From: Algoriphagus lutimaris
Lineage (GTDB): Bacteria > Bacteroidota > Bacteroidia > Cytophagales > Cyclobacteriaceae
Direction: 5' to 3'
DNA length: 64,000 bases
Assembly (NCBI RefSeq): GCF_017051705.1
Contig: NZ_JAFIDJ010000001.1
Coordinates: 2,261,786-2,325,785 of the forward strand
In this document: one piece after another, positions 10,101 to 18,716 of the stretch
Position numbering within the stretch: position 1 is the stretch's first letter
How the letters are laid out: each line of letters opens with the position of its first letter
Notes under the pieces: model-generated
What the model saw: only the letters and a program-made list of their open reading frames with translations
Told to the model about the DNA's origin: nothing
Database searches by the model: none
Made by a program: the position numbers and the translations under genes

Positions 10101-12147
10101 AAGTAGTACCAAAGGCACTTCCATAATCACAACCATTGAAAAGCATCACTGGGTATTTCCCCTTATTCTGATAATTTAAGGTTGGATCGGAGGCAAACCC
10201 TATTTCAATGTCTATTACCGTTGGCGCCCCATGGCCAAAAAATGTCACCAAAGATCGGCCTTCATTGAGATCACCAGTAATGTCAATCAGTTCAATTGTG
10301 GAATTGGACCGCTTTCTATAGGTACTCACATTTCCACCTAAATACAATCCTTCTGCAATGGTTTTATAACCATTGAGGTAATTGAAATACCTGTTTAATT
10401 CAAACTCGGATACCCCGCCACTCAAATGAATCAATTCCTTTTGCCAAGGTGCAGTCACACCCAACGCATCTTTTTCAATGGCCTTATCCAAGTAATCCGC
10501 TAAATGCTGTGAGTTTTTCGCGGGGATCCTTCCTACAGCCATTGCCGGTGTATCCGGGCTGCCAGGATCTAAACCTACCACATAATTATTATCAGAGATC
10601 GGATATCCTCCAGGAGGAATGAGATTTTGAAACGTAAAAGCACTTGGGTTATTTCTGTAAAAATAAGTGACTCCTCCCTGTCTAGCTGTAGAATACATGG
10701 TCAAGGATCTTCCTGCCAACAATAAGTGACTTGGTTTGTGTACAGGATAATAGGTATTTAAAAATTCAAATAGAGCTGTAGGCGATTCCTCTCCATATGC
10801 AAATTGATTATACAAATCCTCTATGAAGACAGTCATGGTTTTAAAACCTCCTCCTAATGGAGAAGCCCGATGTGCCGCATAGGCCTGTAAAGGATTCTCA
10901 TATTGATTGGCAGACTTTTCCAAAATATGATGCCCCACCAGAATATAATCTGCTTCCTGGGCCAGATAATTCTTGAACTGTACCGGTTCTAGTTTAGAGA
11001 CCCGAAGAATAGTCTCTTCATTTTGAATCCAAATTTTGCTGCTATCGGAAGATACGGAAGCTCTGAAACTGAGTTGATTCTCTGAGTTAGATAGTATTAC
11101 TTTCTGAGGCATTCGATAGTTGGAAATTTCAATAGCCTCGTAACTGCTATTTAATTGAGAAATTGAGATCTGCTGATTTCCAGGAGGTACAAGGAATAGT
11201 TTAGAAGAAAAATCTCCTTGCACCACTCTTTCCTGAAAAGTTACTTTGGTGTAAGCCACAGAAACATTATCTGCTGCCTCTGTACCTGTTGATTGGACAC
11301 TAATTACGATACTTCCATCGGCGTTAAAGTCGCCCATAGTCAGAGGTAATGTCAATTGAGGGTATTCATACCCATAGAAATTCTGGGTTTGAACCAAACG
11401 CTGGGAAGCAGCAGTAGGTCCCACGGAAATTCTTGTACTATGATTGTGCAAGGAGCGTCCCACTAATCCAATTTCAAGTGTTCCTGGGCCAGAATTACTC
11501 GGATTACCTAAATCGGTCAACGTAAAATTACGGGTATTACCTTTCGTAATAATCGAACTCATCCATCCTTGACCCTGATCATAAATGGATAACCTAAAAT
11601 CAAAAGCATACCCGACCCCTAATGAATATTGCTCTCCATAGGCCATTAATTTTTCAGTACCAAAGCTGTTCAACTGAGCCATGTTGTTTTCAGGAGCAGG
11701 ACGTTCAGCCATTCGCAGTCCAAATTCACCTGGAGTGATAGTTAAGAAAAATGCGGTACTATCTGAATGCGTATTATAATAGGGGTTTGGGAGCCGGTCA
11801 AACTTAGTATACAGCAAAGAATCTAAAGTCCCATCATTTCTCAATCCATAAAAGTCCAAGTAATCTCCTGAATCAAAGCTTCCATCCTCTTGTCCGACCA
11901 AAGAGACGGCCACTTCTTTTCCCCGATGATAAAGCCGGATTGTTCTTGGATCAATCGCATTCACATTTACTCCATTAGCAGCTAAGACTTCAGAAGTGAT
12001 TCTATAAATGCCATCTTTTGCTGTCAGGATTTTATAATAGGTCTGATTGTATGCATACCAATTGGATTGCTGCGCTTGGATAAGGTAACTGAAGAACAGA
12101 AAGCCAAGGAATAAGAAGCACGTTTTCAAATTTTTCATCAATCCCAT
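7114..12147 (-). CDS. porU: PorU-family type IX secretion sortase (C25 gingipain-like peptidase), long form
   Basis: A 1677-residue secreted protein. Residues 1-25 are a signal peptide ending near QAQQ. The central part is a gingipain-type C25 cysteine peptidase with catalytic His in FFGHGAP (about 640) and Cys in FNGCDYGS (about 672). CARDB-like beta domains follow (about 800-890 and 1330-1430), and the last ~95 residues are a type IX sorting domain (YPYPNPF, then WDGKDEFGDQLANGVYIYR). PorU cleaves sorting domains from cargo and attaches it to A-LPS at the cell surface. The start may be 12147 or the ATG at 12138, which overlaps the porV stop as TGATG. It is several hundred residues longer than P. 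gingivalis PorU (about 1160), so a PorU2-like paralogue is possible. Confidence 0.85.
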   Translation of the reverse strand: MGLMKNLKTCFLFLGFLFFSYLIQAQQSNWYAYNQTYYKILTAKDGIYRITSEVLAANGVNVNAIDPRTIRLYHRGKEVAVSLVGQEDGSFDSGDYLDFYGLRNDGTLDSLLYTKFDRLPNPYYNTHSDSTAFFLTITPGEFGLRMAERPAPENNMAQLNSFGTEKLMAYGEQYSLGVGYAFDFRLSIYDQGQGWMSSIITKGNTRNFTLTDLGNPSNSGPGTLEIGLVGRSLHNHSTRISVGPTAASQRLVQTQNFYGYEYPQLTLPLTMGDFNADGSIVISVQSTGTEAADNVSVAYTKVTFQERVVQGDFSSKLFLVPPGNQQISISQLNSSYEAIEISNYRMPQKVILSNSENQLSFRASVSSDSSKIWIQNEETILRVSKLEPVQFKNYLAQEADYILVGHHILEKSANQYENPLQAYAAHRASPLGGGFKTMTVFIEDLYNQFAYGEESPTALFEFLNTYYPVHKPSHLLLAGRSLTMYSTARQGGVTYFYRNNPSAFTFQNLIPPGGYPISDNNYVVGLDPGSPDTPAMAVGRIPAKNSQHLADYLDKAIEKDALGVTAPWQKELIHLSGGVSEFELNRYFNYLNGYKTIAEGLYLGGNVSTYRKRSNSTIELIDITGDLNEGRSLVTFFGHGAPTVIDIEIGFASDPTLNYQNKGKYPVMLFNGCDYGSAFGTTYTQGEDWIITPEKGASNIMANTSVGVDVILNRYSNAFYSRAFADSSSIYKTVGEVKRLAEVDFVENFGLVPLSYSHMEQMVLLGDPGTRMFPADKADYSLDETEVFFESFDESPLNALSDSIKLTFVIRNIGIVNTDSVAFRIKRKLPDGTEIAFDPEEISYISRKDTLEFSVPNIGLNAAGDNTFTLEVNPAKSIPEMTFANNSVSITEFIPLSGTLNLFPLDYGIVSESNVNLIAQIPGNPKKDRTIILQLDSAANFNSAYRKEIRITTSGLVEWPVALLSNIDSATYYWRTKFQEPQLGETDSWTTSSFTLIPNGAKGWTQRTNDQLEENQLTNLELNTQRTEWKYLDKKLGFEVFTVGAGVDTLSYKNTQFYLDQVPQIIDNVNNANSRLCPNGSLGMVAFDQKTLTPYLSIPVPGFDILDPRACGRVPQVIQSVQNSWITTPGQTFLEQYVNGVKDGDYVVIFSVGNVTFDAWPDEAYALLKKFGANEATLRNLSTGDPYILYGQKGMAPGEAIEIVGDTNQEFPPNQQTLSFDTELEGYITSGVILTPRVGPASNWERFFQHVKARNWINEEENTYFDIIGVKADGQEEVIVAQVLDQELDLSFINSTTYPYLRLRYAMDDPESTAPAQLDRWQVNYSGVPEGALFVKNSRDQLSLKEGEQATVDLIFKNVSKYNFMDSIQVDWKWTNLSSKKVESLTKKFPALKAGESIEFSIEFNSIGKAGENELEVFANPRIQQEQTFRNNQIDFGTYVLVEADETSSLLDVNFDGIYIMDGDIVSPTVMVTAQLVNDQTLLYKKDTVGMDIFLKQNCEGCEFARVNFSNPNLTWTPASEDSRFKVSFLPGPLEDGIYTLKIQNEDSPQPYEITFEVVNESQITNFYPYPNPFSTSVRFVFTVTGSEVPDEIKIQIMTVTGKVVREILQNELGPIRIGNNLTEYAWDGKDEFGDQLANGVYIYRVLVRKNGQFMEHRPTAGDKAFKKGYGKMYLLR

Positions 12148-13265
12148 CCTTTAAATTTCCTGAATTCCGAGTCCAATTTTTCCAAACTTACTTTCACGCT
12201 AAAAACATGAGAATAGGGTGTTTCGGAAACATTCCCAATATCTGAAAGGGCATAGTCAATTTGGAACTTCTCACTCAAAACCACTCCTACTCCCATACTT
12301 GGTTGCATATTCAAGGATTCTTTACCTTCAAAATCTTTGATGTATTGAAAATTTCCAATACCTGCTCTCAGATAGGCTATTCGTTGAAATCCTGCTTCAA
12401 CTCCTAGTTTGGGATCAATGCTAAATACCGAATTATGAATCAGGGTATTTCTATTTCCATCAAAGGTCATATCCAAATCCGCTACGGTCAACAAGCTAAA
12501 ATTGGTGCCCAAGTTCCAATCATAGGCAATGCTTCCGATGGCTCTTGGAAGCGTGAGTTCTACGGAGTTTATAGGTATTTCATTATCAGTCTGAGAATAG
12601 ATGTCTCGAACCAACTCCGCATCATGAGACCAAGCATTGAAGGTGGTAGTAATATCCCTTACCATTAAACCTAAAGTCAATTTCTTATGGGTGTAGATTC
12701 CTCCCACATCTAAACCAAAGCCCCAAGCCTGGGCAAACTTCCCAACATTCCTATGAACGACTTTGGCATTTGCTCCTACTTTAAACTTATCCGAAAGATC
12801 CCGAGCATAACTCAGCAGCATGGCATAATCTGCTGCATTAAAAAACTGGATGTTGTTATAATTTAGTGCCCCATTCGCATCATACAAAAATCTTGTATCT
12901 GGAATGTCGTCCACACCAAATCTGATCAGTGAAATAGCTACTTGACTTTCATTTTTAATAGGTGTAGAGAAACCCAAGTAATCATATTGGGCCACGCCGG
13001 CAAAATATTCGGAGTGCATTAATGTAAATTCATATTTGTGCTGAATACCCATCAGGGCTGCAGGGTTCCAGTAGGCAGATGTAACATCTCGGGAGGCTGC
13101 CACCTGGGCTCCACCCATTCCCAAGGCCCTTGCTCCCACACCAATACTTAAAAATTCATTGGAATATTTAGGTGCAATGGATTGCGAAAAACCAACCCTG
13201 ATACTGAAAAGCATCAGTGAAGGCAAGAAAATTAGAACACCTATTAAAAGTCTAGTGATTTTCAC
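12138..13265 (-). CDS. porV: PorV/PorQ-family outer membrane beta-barrel, partner of PorU
   Basis: A 375-residue FadL-like barrel. It begins with a GTG codon at 13265 and a signal peptide cut near FSQS; the next in-frame ATG would destroy the signal. The GVGARALGMGGAQVA segment followed by TSAYWNPAALMG is the fingerprint of the PorV/PorQ family. PorV takes cargo from the SprA/Sov translocon to the PorU attachment complex. It overlaps porU by up to 10 bases, so the two are co-translated, as expected for partners. Without the other secretion genes here I cannot say whether this is canonical PorV or a paralogue. Confidence 0.85.
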   Translation of the reverse strand: MKITRLLIGVLIFLPSLMLFSIRVGFSQSIAPKYSNEFLSIGVGARALGMGGAQVAASRDVTSAYWNPAALMGIQHKYEFTLMHSEYFAGVAQYDYLGFSTPIKNESQVAISLIRFGVDDIPDTRFLYDANGALNYNNIQFFNAADYAMLLSYARDLSDKFKVGANAKVVHRNVGKFAQAWGFGLDVGGIYTHKKLTLGLMVRDITTTFNAWSHDAELVRDIYSQTDNEIPINSVELTLPRAIGSIAYDWNLGTNFSLLTVADLDMTFDGNRNTLIHNSVFSIDPKLGVEAGFQRIAYLRAGIGNFQYIKDFEGKESLNMQPSMGVGVVLSEKFQIDYALSDIGNVSETPYSHVFSVKVSLEKLDSEFRKFKGWD

Positions 13266-13620
13266 AAAACCAAAATAAAGTAAATATCTAAGTCGTTAAT
13301 AGTACTTGGCTTTTTTCTTTTAAAGAATCGCCACACTGTACGCCATCGTACATATTTCTGTTCACTATGTTGCAGTTTTTTCGGCAGAAATAAAATGTTA
13401 CACTTTTGCTCCTATTTTTTTTTAAAGAATTTAAAAATCAAAAAAGTGCAAATAAAGGCTCTATGGTAGGATTATTCCGGATTTGGCATACCAAATCAGC
13501 TTTCTATAGCAAGGAATTAGGTTATACAAGGTAGCTTAGAAAAGATTGGTATCATTTTTCTATCAAATGAGGAAACGGAAATCAAATTTTCCAAAAGCAA
13601 GGAAAAAAAATCACCTTACT
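13266..13620. other. Divergent promoter region of porV and the PadR-PspC operon
   Basis: A 355-base gap between divergent genes. It contains a 16-bp interrupted palindrome TGTACG-ccat-CGTACA at 13337-13352, about 72 bases upstream of the porV GTG, and several A/T tracts. The frame of the PadR gene stays open back to a TTG near 13546, but the extension is lysine-rich and unlikely to be translated. Confidence 0.6.
13337..13352. promoter_or_regulatory. Palindromic operator candidate upstream of porV
   Basis: The sequence TGTACGccatCGTACA is a perfect 6+6 inverted repeat with a 4-base spacer. Position fits an operator for porV; it resembles but does not match the ATGT-N8-ACAT pattern reported for PadR regulators, one of which is encoded next door. 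Confidence 0.35.
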
Positions 13621-13950
13621 ATGAATGTCGCCAACACACAGATTCAAATGCGCAAAGGGCTCTTAGAGTTTTGCGTTTTGCACATTATCTCCCGGGGTGA
13701 AGTATATACTTCAGACTTGATCGATGAACTTACTCAAGTTCAGATGATCGTCGTAGAAGGCACACTTTATCCCCTACTCAACAGACTTAAGTCTGCTTCA
13801 TTAGTTCAATACCGCTGGGTTGAATCTGAATCGGGACCTCCTCGAAAATATTATTCCATTACCGAGGAAGGTAAAGAATTTCTAGGTACGCTTTCAGAAA
13901 CCTGGACATCGTTAGTCAATTCCACGCAAGAAATCACCTCTAAGAATTGA
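13621..13950 (+). CDS. PadR-family transcriptional regulator
   Basis: A 109-residue winged-helix repressor. It shows the PadR pattern MRKGLLEFCVLHIIS, then YTSDLIDEL, VVEGTLYPLLNRL and GPPRKYYSITEEGKEFL. The ATG at 13621 matches the usual family N terminus. In Bacteroidota such genes commonly precede pspC-like genes and are thought to control them. It is followed after 4 bases by a 22-codon open frame and then by the PspC gene, so all three probably share one transcript ended by the terminator at 16028. Confidence 0.9.
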   Translation: MNVANTQIQMRKGLLEFCVLHIISRGEVYTSDLIDELTQVQMIVVEGTLYPLLNRLKSASLVQYRWVESESGPPRKYYSITEEGKEFLGTLSETWTSLVNSTQEITSKN

Positions 13951-13954
13951 ACCT

Positions 13955-14023
13955 ATGAAATTGAGAAGCACATTCCAGAATCTGGCAAAGTTCCTTACAG
14001 GCGGACATGTGGCAACCCTCTAA
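13955..14023 (+). CDS. Possible 22-residue peptide between padR and pspC
   Basis: An ATG-to-TAA frame starting 4 bases after the PadR stop and ending 12 bases before the PspC start, which is textbook operon spacing. The peptide is mixed hydrophobic and basic (MKLRSTFQNLAKFLTGG at its start) and could form a short amphipathic helix, fitting a membrane-stress operon. It may equally be a decayed remnant or chance. Confidence 0.3.
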   Translation: MKLRSTFQNLAKFLTGGHVATL

Positions 14024-14035
14024 ATTGAACAACAC

Positions 14036-15991
14036 ATGAAAAAGACAATAAGCATTAACATCAGTGGAATACTCTTCCACATTGAAGAAGACGGATACGA
14101 TACGCTTCGGAAATACCTCGATGCGATCAATAAGCATTTCTCTTCCTATAAAGACAATCATGAGATCATCTCCGATATCGAAAATCGGATCGCTGAGATT
14201 TTCTTGTCTAACCTCAAAAACAACAAGCAGGTAATCACCGCAGAAAATGTGGATAAGCTCATTGAAAAAATGGGAACCATAGCTGATTTTGCTACCGTGG
14301 AGGAAGAAAAATTGGAAGAGGAATATGAACAGCAAGCCAATCCCAAAGAAGAAGACTACTACAAATATGTCACCCCTCAACAAGGAGAAAAAGGAGGATA
14401 TAAAAAATTAGTTCGGCTTGAAAACAAGAAGATTATTGGAGGTGTCTGTGCAGGAATCGCCCAGTATTTTGCCATAGATCCTCTATGGACCCGGTTGATT
14501 GCGATCTTGATTTTGTTCAGTGGCAACGTCCGATTAAACCCAGGTCTATTCGACATCATGCCATTTGACAACTTTAGGTTCAACTTCAGTTTTGGCTTTA
14601 TTGCTGTGGTGGCTTATATCGTACTTTGGGTCATTTTACCTGTTTCATATGAAGTAAAAGAGGATAAAAACATCAAAAAACTTTATCGAAATCCTGATGA
14701 TAAAGTCCTAGGTGGAGTCGCTTCAGGTTTAGCAGCATACTTTGGTATAGAAGTAATTTGGACCAGACTTGCTTTCGTATTATTGATTTTGGCGGGAGGA
14801 TCCGGATTCTTGATTTACTTGGTACTTTGGATAATCACCCCTGTGGCCAGTTCAATTACCGAACGAATCCAGATGAAAGGTGGTGAAATTACATTGGATA
14901 ATATAGATACTACGGTAAAGGAAAGCCAAAACCCTATCCCTCCTATTCCTGAATCAAATACCAGAAAGATTTTACTAACTCCATTTAGAATTATTGGCCA
15001 GGTGATTGAAGCGATCGGAAAAGCTCTTGGACCGGTGGGTAGAGCAGTTTTAACGGTAATTCGGGTACTATTTGGACTCTTCGTATTCTTCTTGGGTATT
15101 TTGATTACTATCGCACCATTGATCGCATTGGGAGTTTATTTTGGAATCTTCACCAATGACGATTATGTAATGATAATGGATAATTTCCCAATTGAATTGT
15201 TCTCTAATCTTGTTCCAGTTTGGTTGGTAGTAGCAGCTTCTTTCTTATTGATTATTCCTGGCATTATCCTATTGCTTTTAGGTTTAAGTGTGCTAGCTAA
15301 GAAAAGTATCATTGGAGGAAGATTCGGATTGGTTGCTTTAGGTCTTTGGTTATTGTGTATTGGAATTTGTGGGTTCCAGATTCCTAGAATTGTAGCATTG
15401 TTCAAATCTGAAAACTGGTTTAAGAGTGAAGAAGTGGTTCCAGTTACCGAGGGCACGATGATTTTAAACCTAAACCCTATCAGTGAAGAAGCTACATTCA
15501 ACCGGGTAAGCTTAAGGCTGGAAGGGACTTCAGACTCTCTGGTAACCTTAACAAAAGATGCCTTCTCTAGAGGAAAATCTAAAGCTGAGGCCATGGAAAA
15601 TGCAGAGCAAATTGTGTACACCTACACAGTAAGAGATTCTGTAGTAACGTTTGACGAAGGTTTTGATGTAAATTCAATTGGGAATTTTAGAGACCAAAAA
15701 ATCAATTTGGTGCTGAATGTTCCTTATGAAAAACCATTTATCATGGAGCGATCACTTCTTGAAATCATCCGTAACACCATCTATAGAAATGGTTATAGAT
15801 CCTCGCAGGTAAATCAGCGAAATGTCTGGGTATTTAATGAAGCTGGACTAGTCTGCGTTACTTGTAGTGACGAAAACGAGGAGGATGAAGATGACGCGGG
15901 AGAAGTGTTTATGGATTCGCTTTCCAGAGCTCAGTTGGATAGTATCAGCAAGGCAAAATACTTACAAAAAGCAGATAGCGTTTCTCAATAA
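14036..15991 (+). CDS. PspC-domain membrane protein (two PspC domains)
   Basis: A 651-residue inner-membrane protein. Residues 1-100 are a soluble helical domain typical of the Bacteroidota version; two PspC domains follow (about 122-205 and 216-278), each with the GGVCAGIAQYF or GGVASGLAAYFG turn and a membrane segment. Further hydrophobic segments lie near 335-370 and 390-445, and the tail is acidic and Ser/Asp rich. PspC proteins take part in envelope-stress sensing. It is the last gene of the PadR operon; an intrinsic terminator follows. Confidence 0.9.
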   Translation: MKKTISINISGILFHIEEDGYDTLRKYLDAINKHFSSYKDNHEIISDIENRIAEIFLSNLKNNKQVITAENVDKLIEKMGTIADFATVEEEKLEEEYEQQANPKEEDYYKYVTPQQGEKGGYKKLVRLENKKIIGGVCAGIAQYFAIDPLWTRLIAILILFSGNVRLNPGLFDIMPFDNFRFNFSFGFIAVVAYIVLWVILPVSYEVKEDKNIKKLYRNPDDKVLGGVASGLAAYFGIEVIWTRLAFVLLILAGGSGFLIYLVLWIITPVASSITERIQMKGGEITLDNIDTTVKESQNPIPPIPESNTRKILLTPFRIIGQVIEAIGKALGPVGRAVLTVIRVLFGLFVFFLGILITIAPLIALGVYFGIFTNDDYVMIMDNFPIELFSNLVPVWLVVAASFLLIIPGIILLLLGLSVLAKKSIIGGRFGLVALGLWLLCIGICGFQIPRIVALFKSENWFKSEEVVPVTEGTMILNLNPISEEATFNRVSLRLEGTSDSLVTLTKDAFSRGKSKAEAMENAEQIVYTYTVRDSVVTFDEGFDVNSIGNFRDQKINLVLNVPYEKPFIMERSLLEIIRNTIYRNGYRSSQVNQRNVWVFNEAGLVCVTCSDENEEDEDDAGEVFMDSLSRAQLDSISKAKYLQKADSVSQ

Positions 15992-16027
15992 GTGCAACGG
16001 GTTTCAAAAACTCGGTTTTAAAATATG

Positions 16028-16057
16028 AGAGGTATCCAATTGGATGCCTCTTTTTTT
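16028..16057 (+). terminator. Intrinsic terminator of the PadR-PspC operon
   Basis: An 11-bp stem with one G-U pair (agaggtatcca / tggatgcctct, 16028-16038 and 16041-16051) is followed by seven T. It also argues that the next gene starts at 16088, because an earlier in-frame ATG at 16025 would place the terminator inside the coding region. Confidence 0.88.
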
Positions 16058-16087
16058 GTAACTTCTATTTTCAAAAACCCAATAACA

Positions 16088-17488
16088 ATGGATGTTACAG
16101 TAAAATTTTTGGGAGGGGCTGGGGCAGTCACCGGATCCAAATACCTAATTGACCTAGGAGAATTTGAATTTTTGGTGGATTGCGGACTATACCAAGGAAA
16201 TCGAGAGCTTCGAGACCGAAACTGGGATAAATTCCCTATGCCTCCTATGGAGATGGAAGCCATTGTACTTACTCATGCACATCTAGACCATATTGGCTAT
16301 TTACCCAAGTTAGTCAAGCAGGGTTTTTCTGGTCCAATCTATTGCACGGAAGCAACCGCTGAGTTAGCCAAAATCTTATTATTGGATTCCGGTAAGCTAC
16401 AAGAGGAGGAAGCGGAATATGCAAGAAAAAAGGGCTATTCAAAACATGATAATCCACAACCTCTTTACACGCAAGAGGATGCGGAAGCAGTTTTCCCAAA
16501 ATTAGTACCTCAAGAATTTGAGCGTCCTTTTTCTATACACCCTGATGTAACGGTCACCTATTACCATGCAGGACATATTTTAGGAGCATCAATTGTAAAA
16601 ATAGTAGTTAAAGGAAAAGAACAGGAAAAGAAATTGGTGTTCTCCGGAGACTTGGGTAGATACCATGATCCGATTTTATATCCACCATCACGGATACCGA
16701 AAGCCGACATTTTGTGGATTGAATCTACGTATGGAGATCGGGTCAGCCCTCCTGTCAAGCCTGAAGACGAATTAGGTAGAGCAATTAGGGATACTTTTGA
16801 TCGAGGAGGACTGGTGATTATTCCGGCTTTTGCTGTGGGAAGAACCCAAATGGTGATGTACTACTTATTCCAGCTTATGGAAAAAGGAAAAATCCCTAAA
16901 GCCCCTATTTTTCTGGATTCTCCGATGGCCATCAATGCGACTAAACTCTATCTCGACTTCAAAAATGATCATCAATTGTCTGCCGTTTTAGAAGAGGATG
17001 GAAATCATCCATTTGATCACTCTCAACTTCATTATTTCCAGAAACAAGAGCAATCCAGATCACTCAATGAGTACCGTGGGAATGCTATTATTATTTCCGC
17101 CAGTGGAATGGCCACTGGAGGAAGAGTACTTCACCATCTCTTTCATCATTTACCTGAAGAAAAGAATGGGGTGATATTTGTAGGATACCAAGCGGAAGGC
17201 ACCCGAGGAAGAAGATTATTGGATGGAGAGCCGGAAATACGGATTTATGGTAGAGAAGTACCGGTAAAAGCCAAAATCTATCAAATTGATGGTCTCTCAG
17301 CACATGCAGACCAAAATGAATTGATGGATTGGGCAGAAGGTTTTATCGAAAAACCCAAAATCGCTTTCATCATTCATGGTGAAGAAAAAAGTGCCAGTAC
17401 CTTGGGTCAGAAACTCCATGACGAATTGGGATGGCAAACCATCCTTCCTCAGTATTTGGAATCGTTTCTGCTGTTTGAAAATATTTGA
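16088..17488 (+). CDS. MBL-fold beta-CASP ribonuclease-like protein
   Basis: A 466-residue cytoplasmic metallo-beta-lactamase-fold protein. Metal motifs are visible: THAHLDHIGYLP near residue 62, YHAGHILGASI, FSGDLGRYHDP; then the beta-CASP region with SPMAINATKLY and SASGMATGGRVLHHL, and a C-terminal DGLSAHADQNEL His motif and IIHGEE. This is the CPSF73/YSH1-like family, which cuts RNA in well-studied members. The start at 16088 avoids an overlap with the preceding terminator. A lipoprotein gene follows after 28 bases. Confidence 0.9.
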   Translation: MDVTVKFLGGAGAVTGSKYLIDLGEFEFLVDCGLYQGNRELRDRNWDKFPMPPMEMEAIVLTHAHLDHIGYLPKLVKQGFSGPIYCTEATAELAKILLLDSGKLQEEEAEYARKKGYSKHDNPQPLYTQEDAEAVFPKLVPQEFERPFSIHPDVTVTYYHAGHILGASIVKIVVKGKEQEKKLVFSGDLGRYHDPILYPPSRIPKADILWIESTYGDRVSPPVKPEDELGRAIRDTFDRGGLVIIPAFAVGRTQMVMYYLFQLMEKGKIPKAPIFLDSPMAINATKLYLDFKNDHQLSAVLEEDGNHPFDHSQLHYFQKQEQSRSLNEYRGNAIIISASGMATGGRVLHHLFHHLPEEKNGVIFVGYQAEGTRGRRLLDGEPEIRIYGREVPVKAKIYQIDGLSAHADQNELMDWAEGFIEKPKIAFIIHGEEKSASTLGQKLHDELGWQTILPQYLESFLLFENI

Positions 17489-17516
17489 AAACTAAATTTG
17501 AAGACCTATTATTAAA

Positions 17517-17975
17517 ATGAAAAAGTTAGTAAAAACACTCTCCTTCTTTCTTCCCATACTGCTGCTTTTCCAGTGTAAACCATACCAGCCAGAAGGTCAA
17601 GGGATCATAGGAACTATCACCTGGATTGAAGGGAATCAAATGCCTATGATCCAGGATGGAGAGAATCCCGAAAAAGGGGTAAAAAAGGTAGAGAGAACCC
17701 TCCATATTTTCCCATTGACTAATATTTCTGATGTAAAAGTAGAAGAAGGTTTAATCACTTCCATTCCTTCGACCAAGATCAAAGAAGTAAAAACTGATGG
17801 GACAGGGAAATATGCGGTGGACCTAAGTCCAGGAAGATACACTGTCCTGACTGTAGAAGAAAATGGTTTATTCGCCAGCATCTTCGATGGAGAAGGAAAT
17901 ATTCAACCAGTTACTGTGAAGGAAAATGAATGGACCTTATTGGATATCCTCATTAATTACAAAGCATTTTACTAA
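17517..17975 (+). CDS. Lipoprotein with carboxypeptidase-regulatory-like fold
   Basis: A 152-residue protein with a lipoprotein signal ending LLLFQC (lipidated Cys at about 20). The remainder looks like one seven-stranded beta sandwich of the CarboxypepD_reg/transthyretin type, with the GKYAVDLSPGRYTVLTVEENG turn. It would sit on the outer or inner membrane facing the periplasm. Function unknown; probably co-transcribed with the upstream nuclease gene. Confidence 0.78.
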   Translation: MKKLVKTLSFFLPILLLFQCKPYQPEGQGIIGTITWIEGNQMPMIQDGENPEKGVKKVERTLHIFPLTNISDVKVEEGLITSIPSTKIKEVKTDGTGKYAVDLSPGRYTVLTVEENGLFASIFDGEGNIQPVTVKENEWTLLDILINYKAFY

Positions 17976-18039
17976 AAGACTGTATTTATCCCTAACTTAA
18001 ATATGAAATATTAAAACTTATAATTATTTGTAAATCAAT

Positions 18040-18055
18040 ATTTTACGAGTAAAAT
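18040..18055. promoter_or_regulatory. Palindrome upstream of the ECF sigma operon
   Basis: A perfect 16-bp inverted repeat, ATTTTAC-GA-GTAAAAT, lies 91 bases before the sigma gene ATG in an otherwise very AT-rich 170-base promoter region. AT-rich palindromes occur by chance more often than mixed ones. Confidence 0.3.
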
Positions 18056-18146
18056 TATAAAGAAATCAAAAAAAATTTATTTTTTTCACCCACTGAAGCA
18101 ACCATTCTTTTAAGCTTTGCATCTACTTAATTGAAAGCCACTAGTA

Positions 18147-18716
18147 ATGTTCAGCAGAACCGATTTTTCTACCGAGACAAGAGTAATACAAGGGTGCCTA
18201 AAAGGTGATCGGTCCGCCCAGCGGCACCTGTATGATTCGTATTCGGGAAAATTTCTGGCCATCTGCATCCGGTATTTAAAAGACCGGGAACATGCGGAAG
18301 ATGTGATGATTGAAGGATTCATGAAAATTTTTGATAAGCTACCCCAATTTCAGAACAAGGGAAGTTTCGAAGGTTGGATGAAACGAATCATAGTCACTCA
18401 GGCTCTCATGACATTGAGGAGTAACAGACACCTAATGATGGAAGTGAACATGGAAAATGAAGCGGAATTTCAGGATCAAAATTATGAACTCAATCATTTG
18501 GAGACTGAAGAACTCATGGAAATGGTTCAAAGTTTACCCGTAGGATATAGAACTGTATTTAACCTGTATGCAATAGAAGGTTATTCCCACAAGGAAATAT
18601 CTGAATTACTTGGAATCAGCGAAAGCACCTCCAAGTCGCAGCTTAACAGAGCCCGAAATGTCTTAAAAGAAAAAATTGCCTGTCTAATACCAAACGAAAG
18701 GAGAAACAATGGCTAA
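18147..18716 (+). CDS. ECF-type RNA polymerase sigma factor
   Basis: A 189-residue sigma-70 family protein with only regions 2 and 4. Region 2 shows YLKDREHAEDVMIEGFMKIFDKL and GWMKRI; region 4 shows LPVGYRTVFNLYAIEGYSHKEISELLGISESTSKSQLNRAR. It directs RNA polymerase to a limited set of promoters, usually its own operon. Its stop overlaps the next ATG by 8 bases. The operon has the sigma, membrane-anchored partner and envelope target genes in one run, as in many Bacteroidota. Confidence 0.93.
   Translation: MFSRTDFSTETRVIQGCLKGDRSAQRHLYDSYSGKFLAICIRYLKDREHAEDVMIEGFMKIFDKLPQFQNKGSFEGWMKRIIVTQALMTLRSNRHLMMEVNMENEAEFQDQNYELNHLETEELMEMVQSLPVGYRTVFNLYAIEGYSHKEISELLGISESTSKSQLNRARNVLKEKIACLIPNERRNNG

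Noticed and set aside
7114-12147. Shorter frames within the porU region on both strands as separate genes
   Set aside because: They lie inside a continuous 1677-codon frame with clear domains and have no family features.
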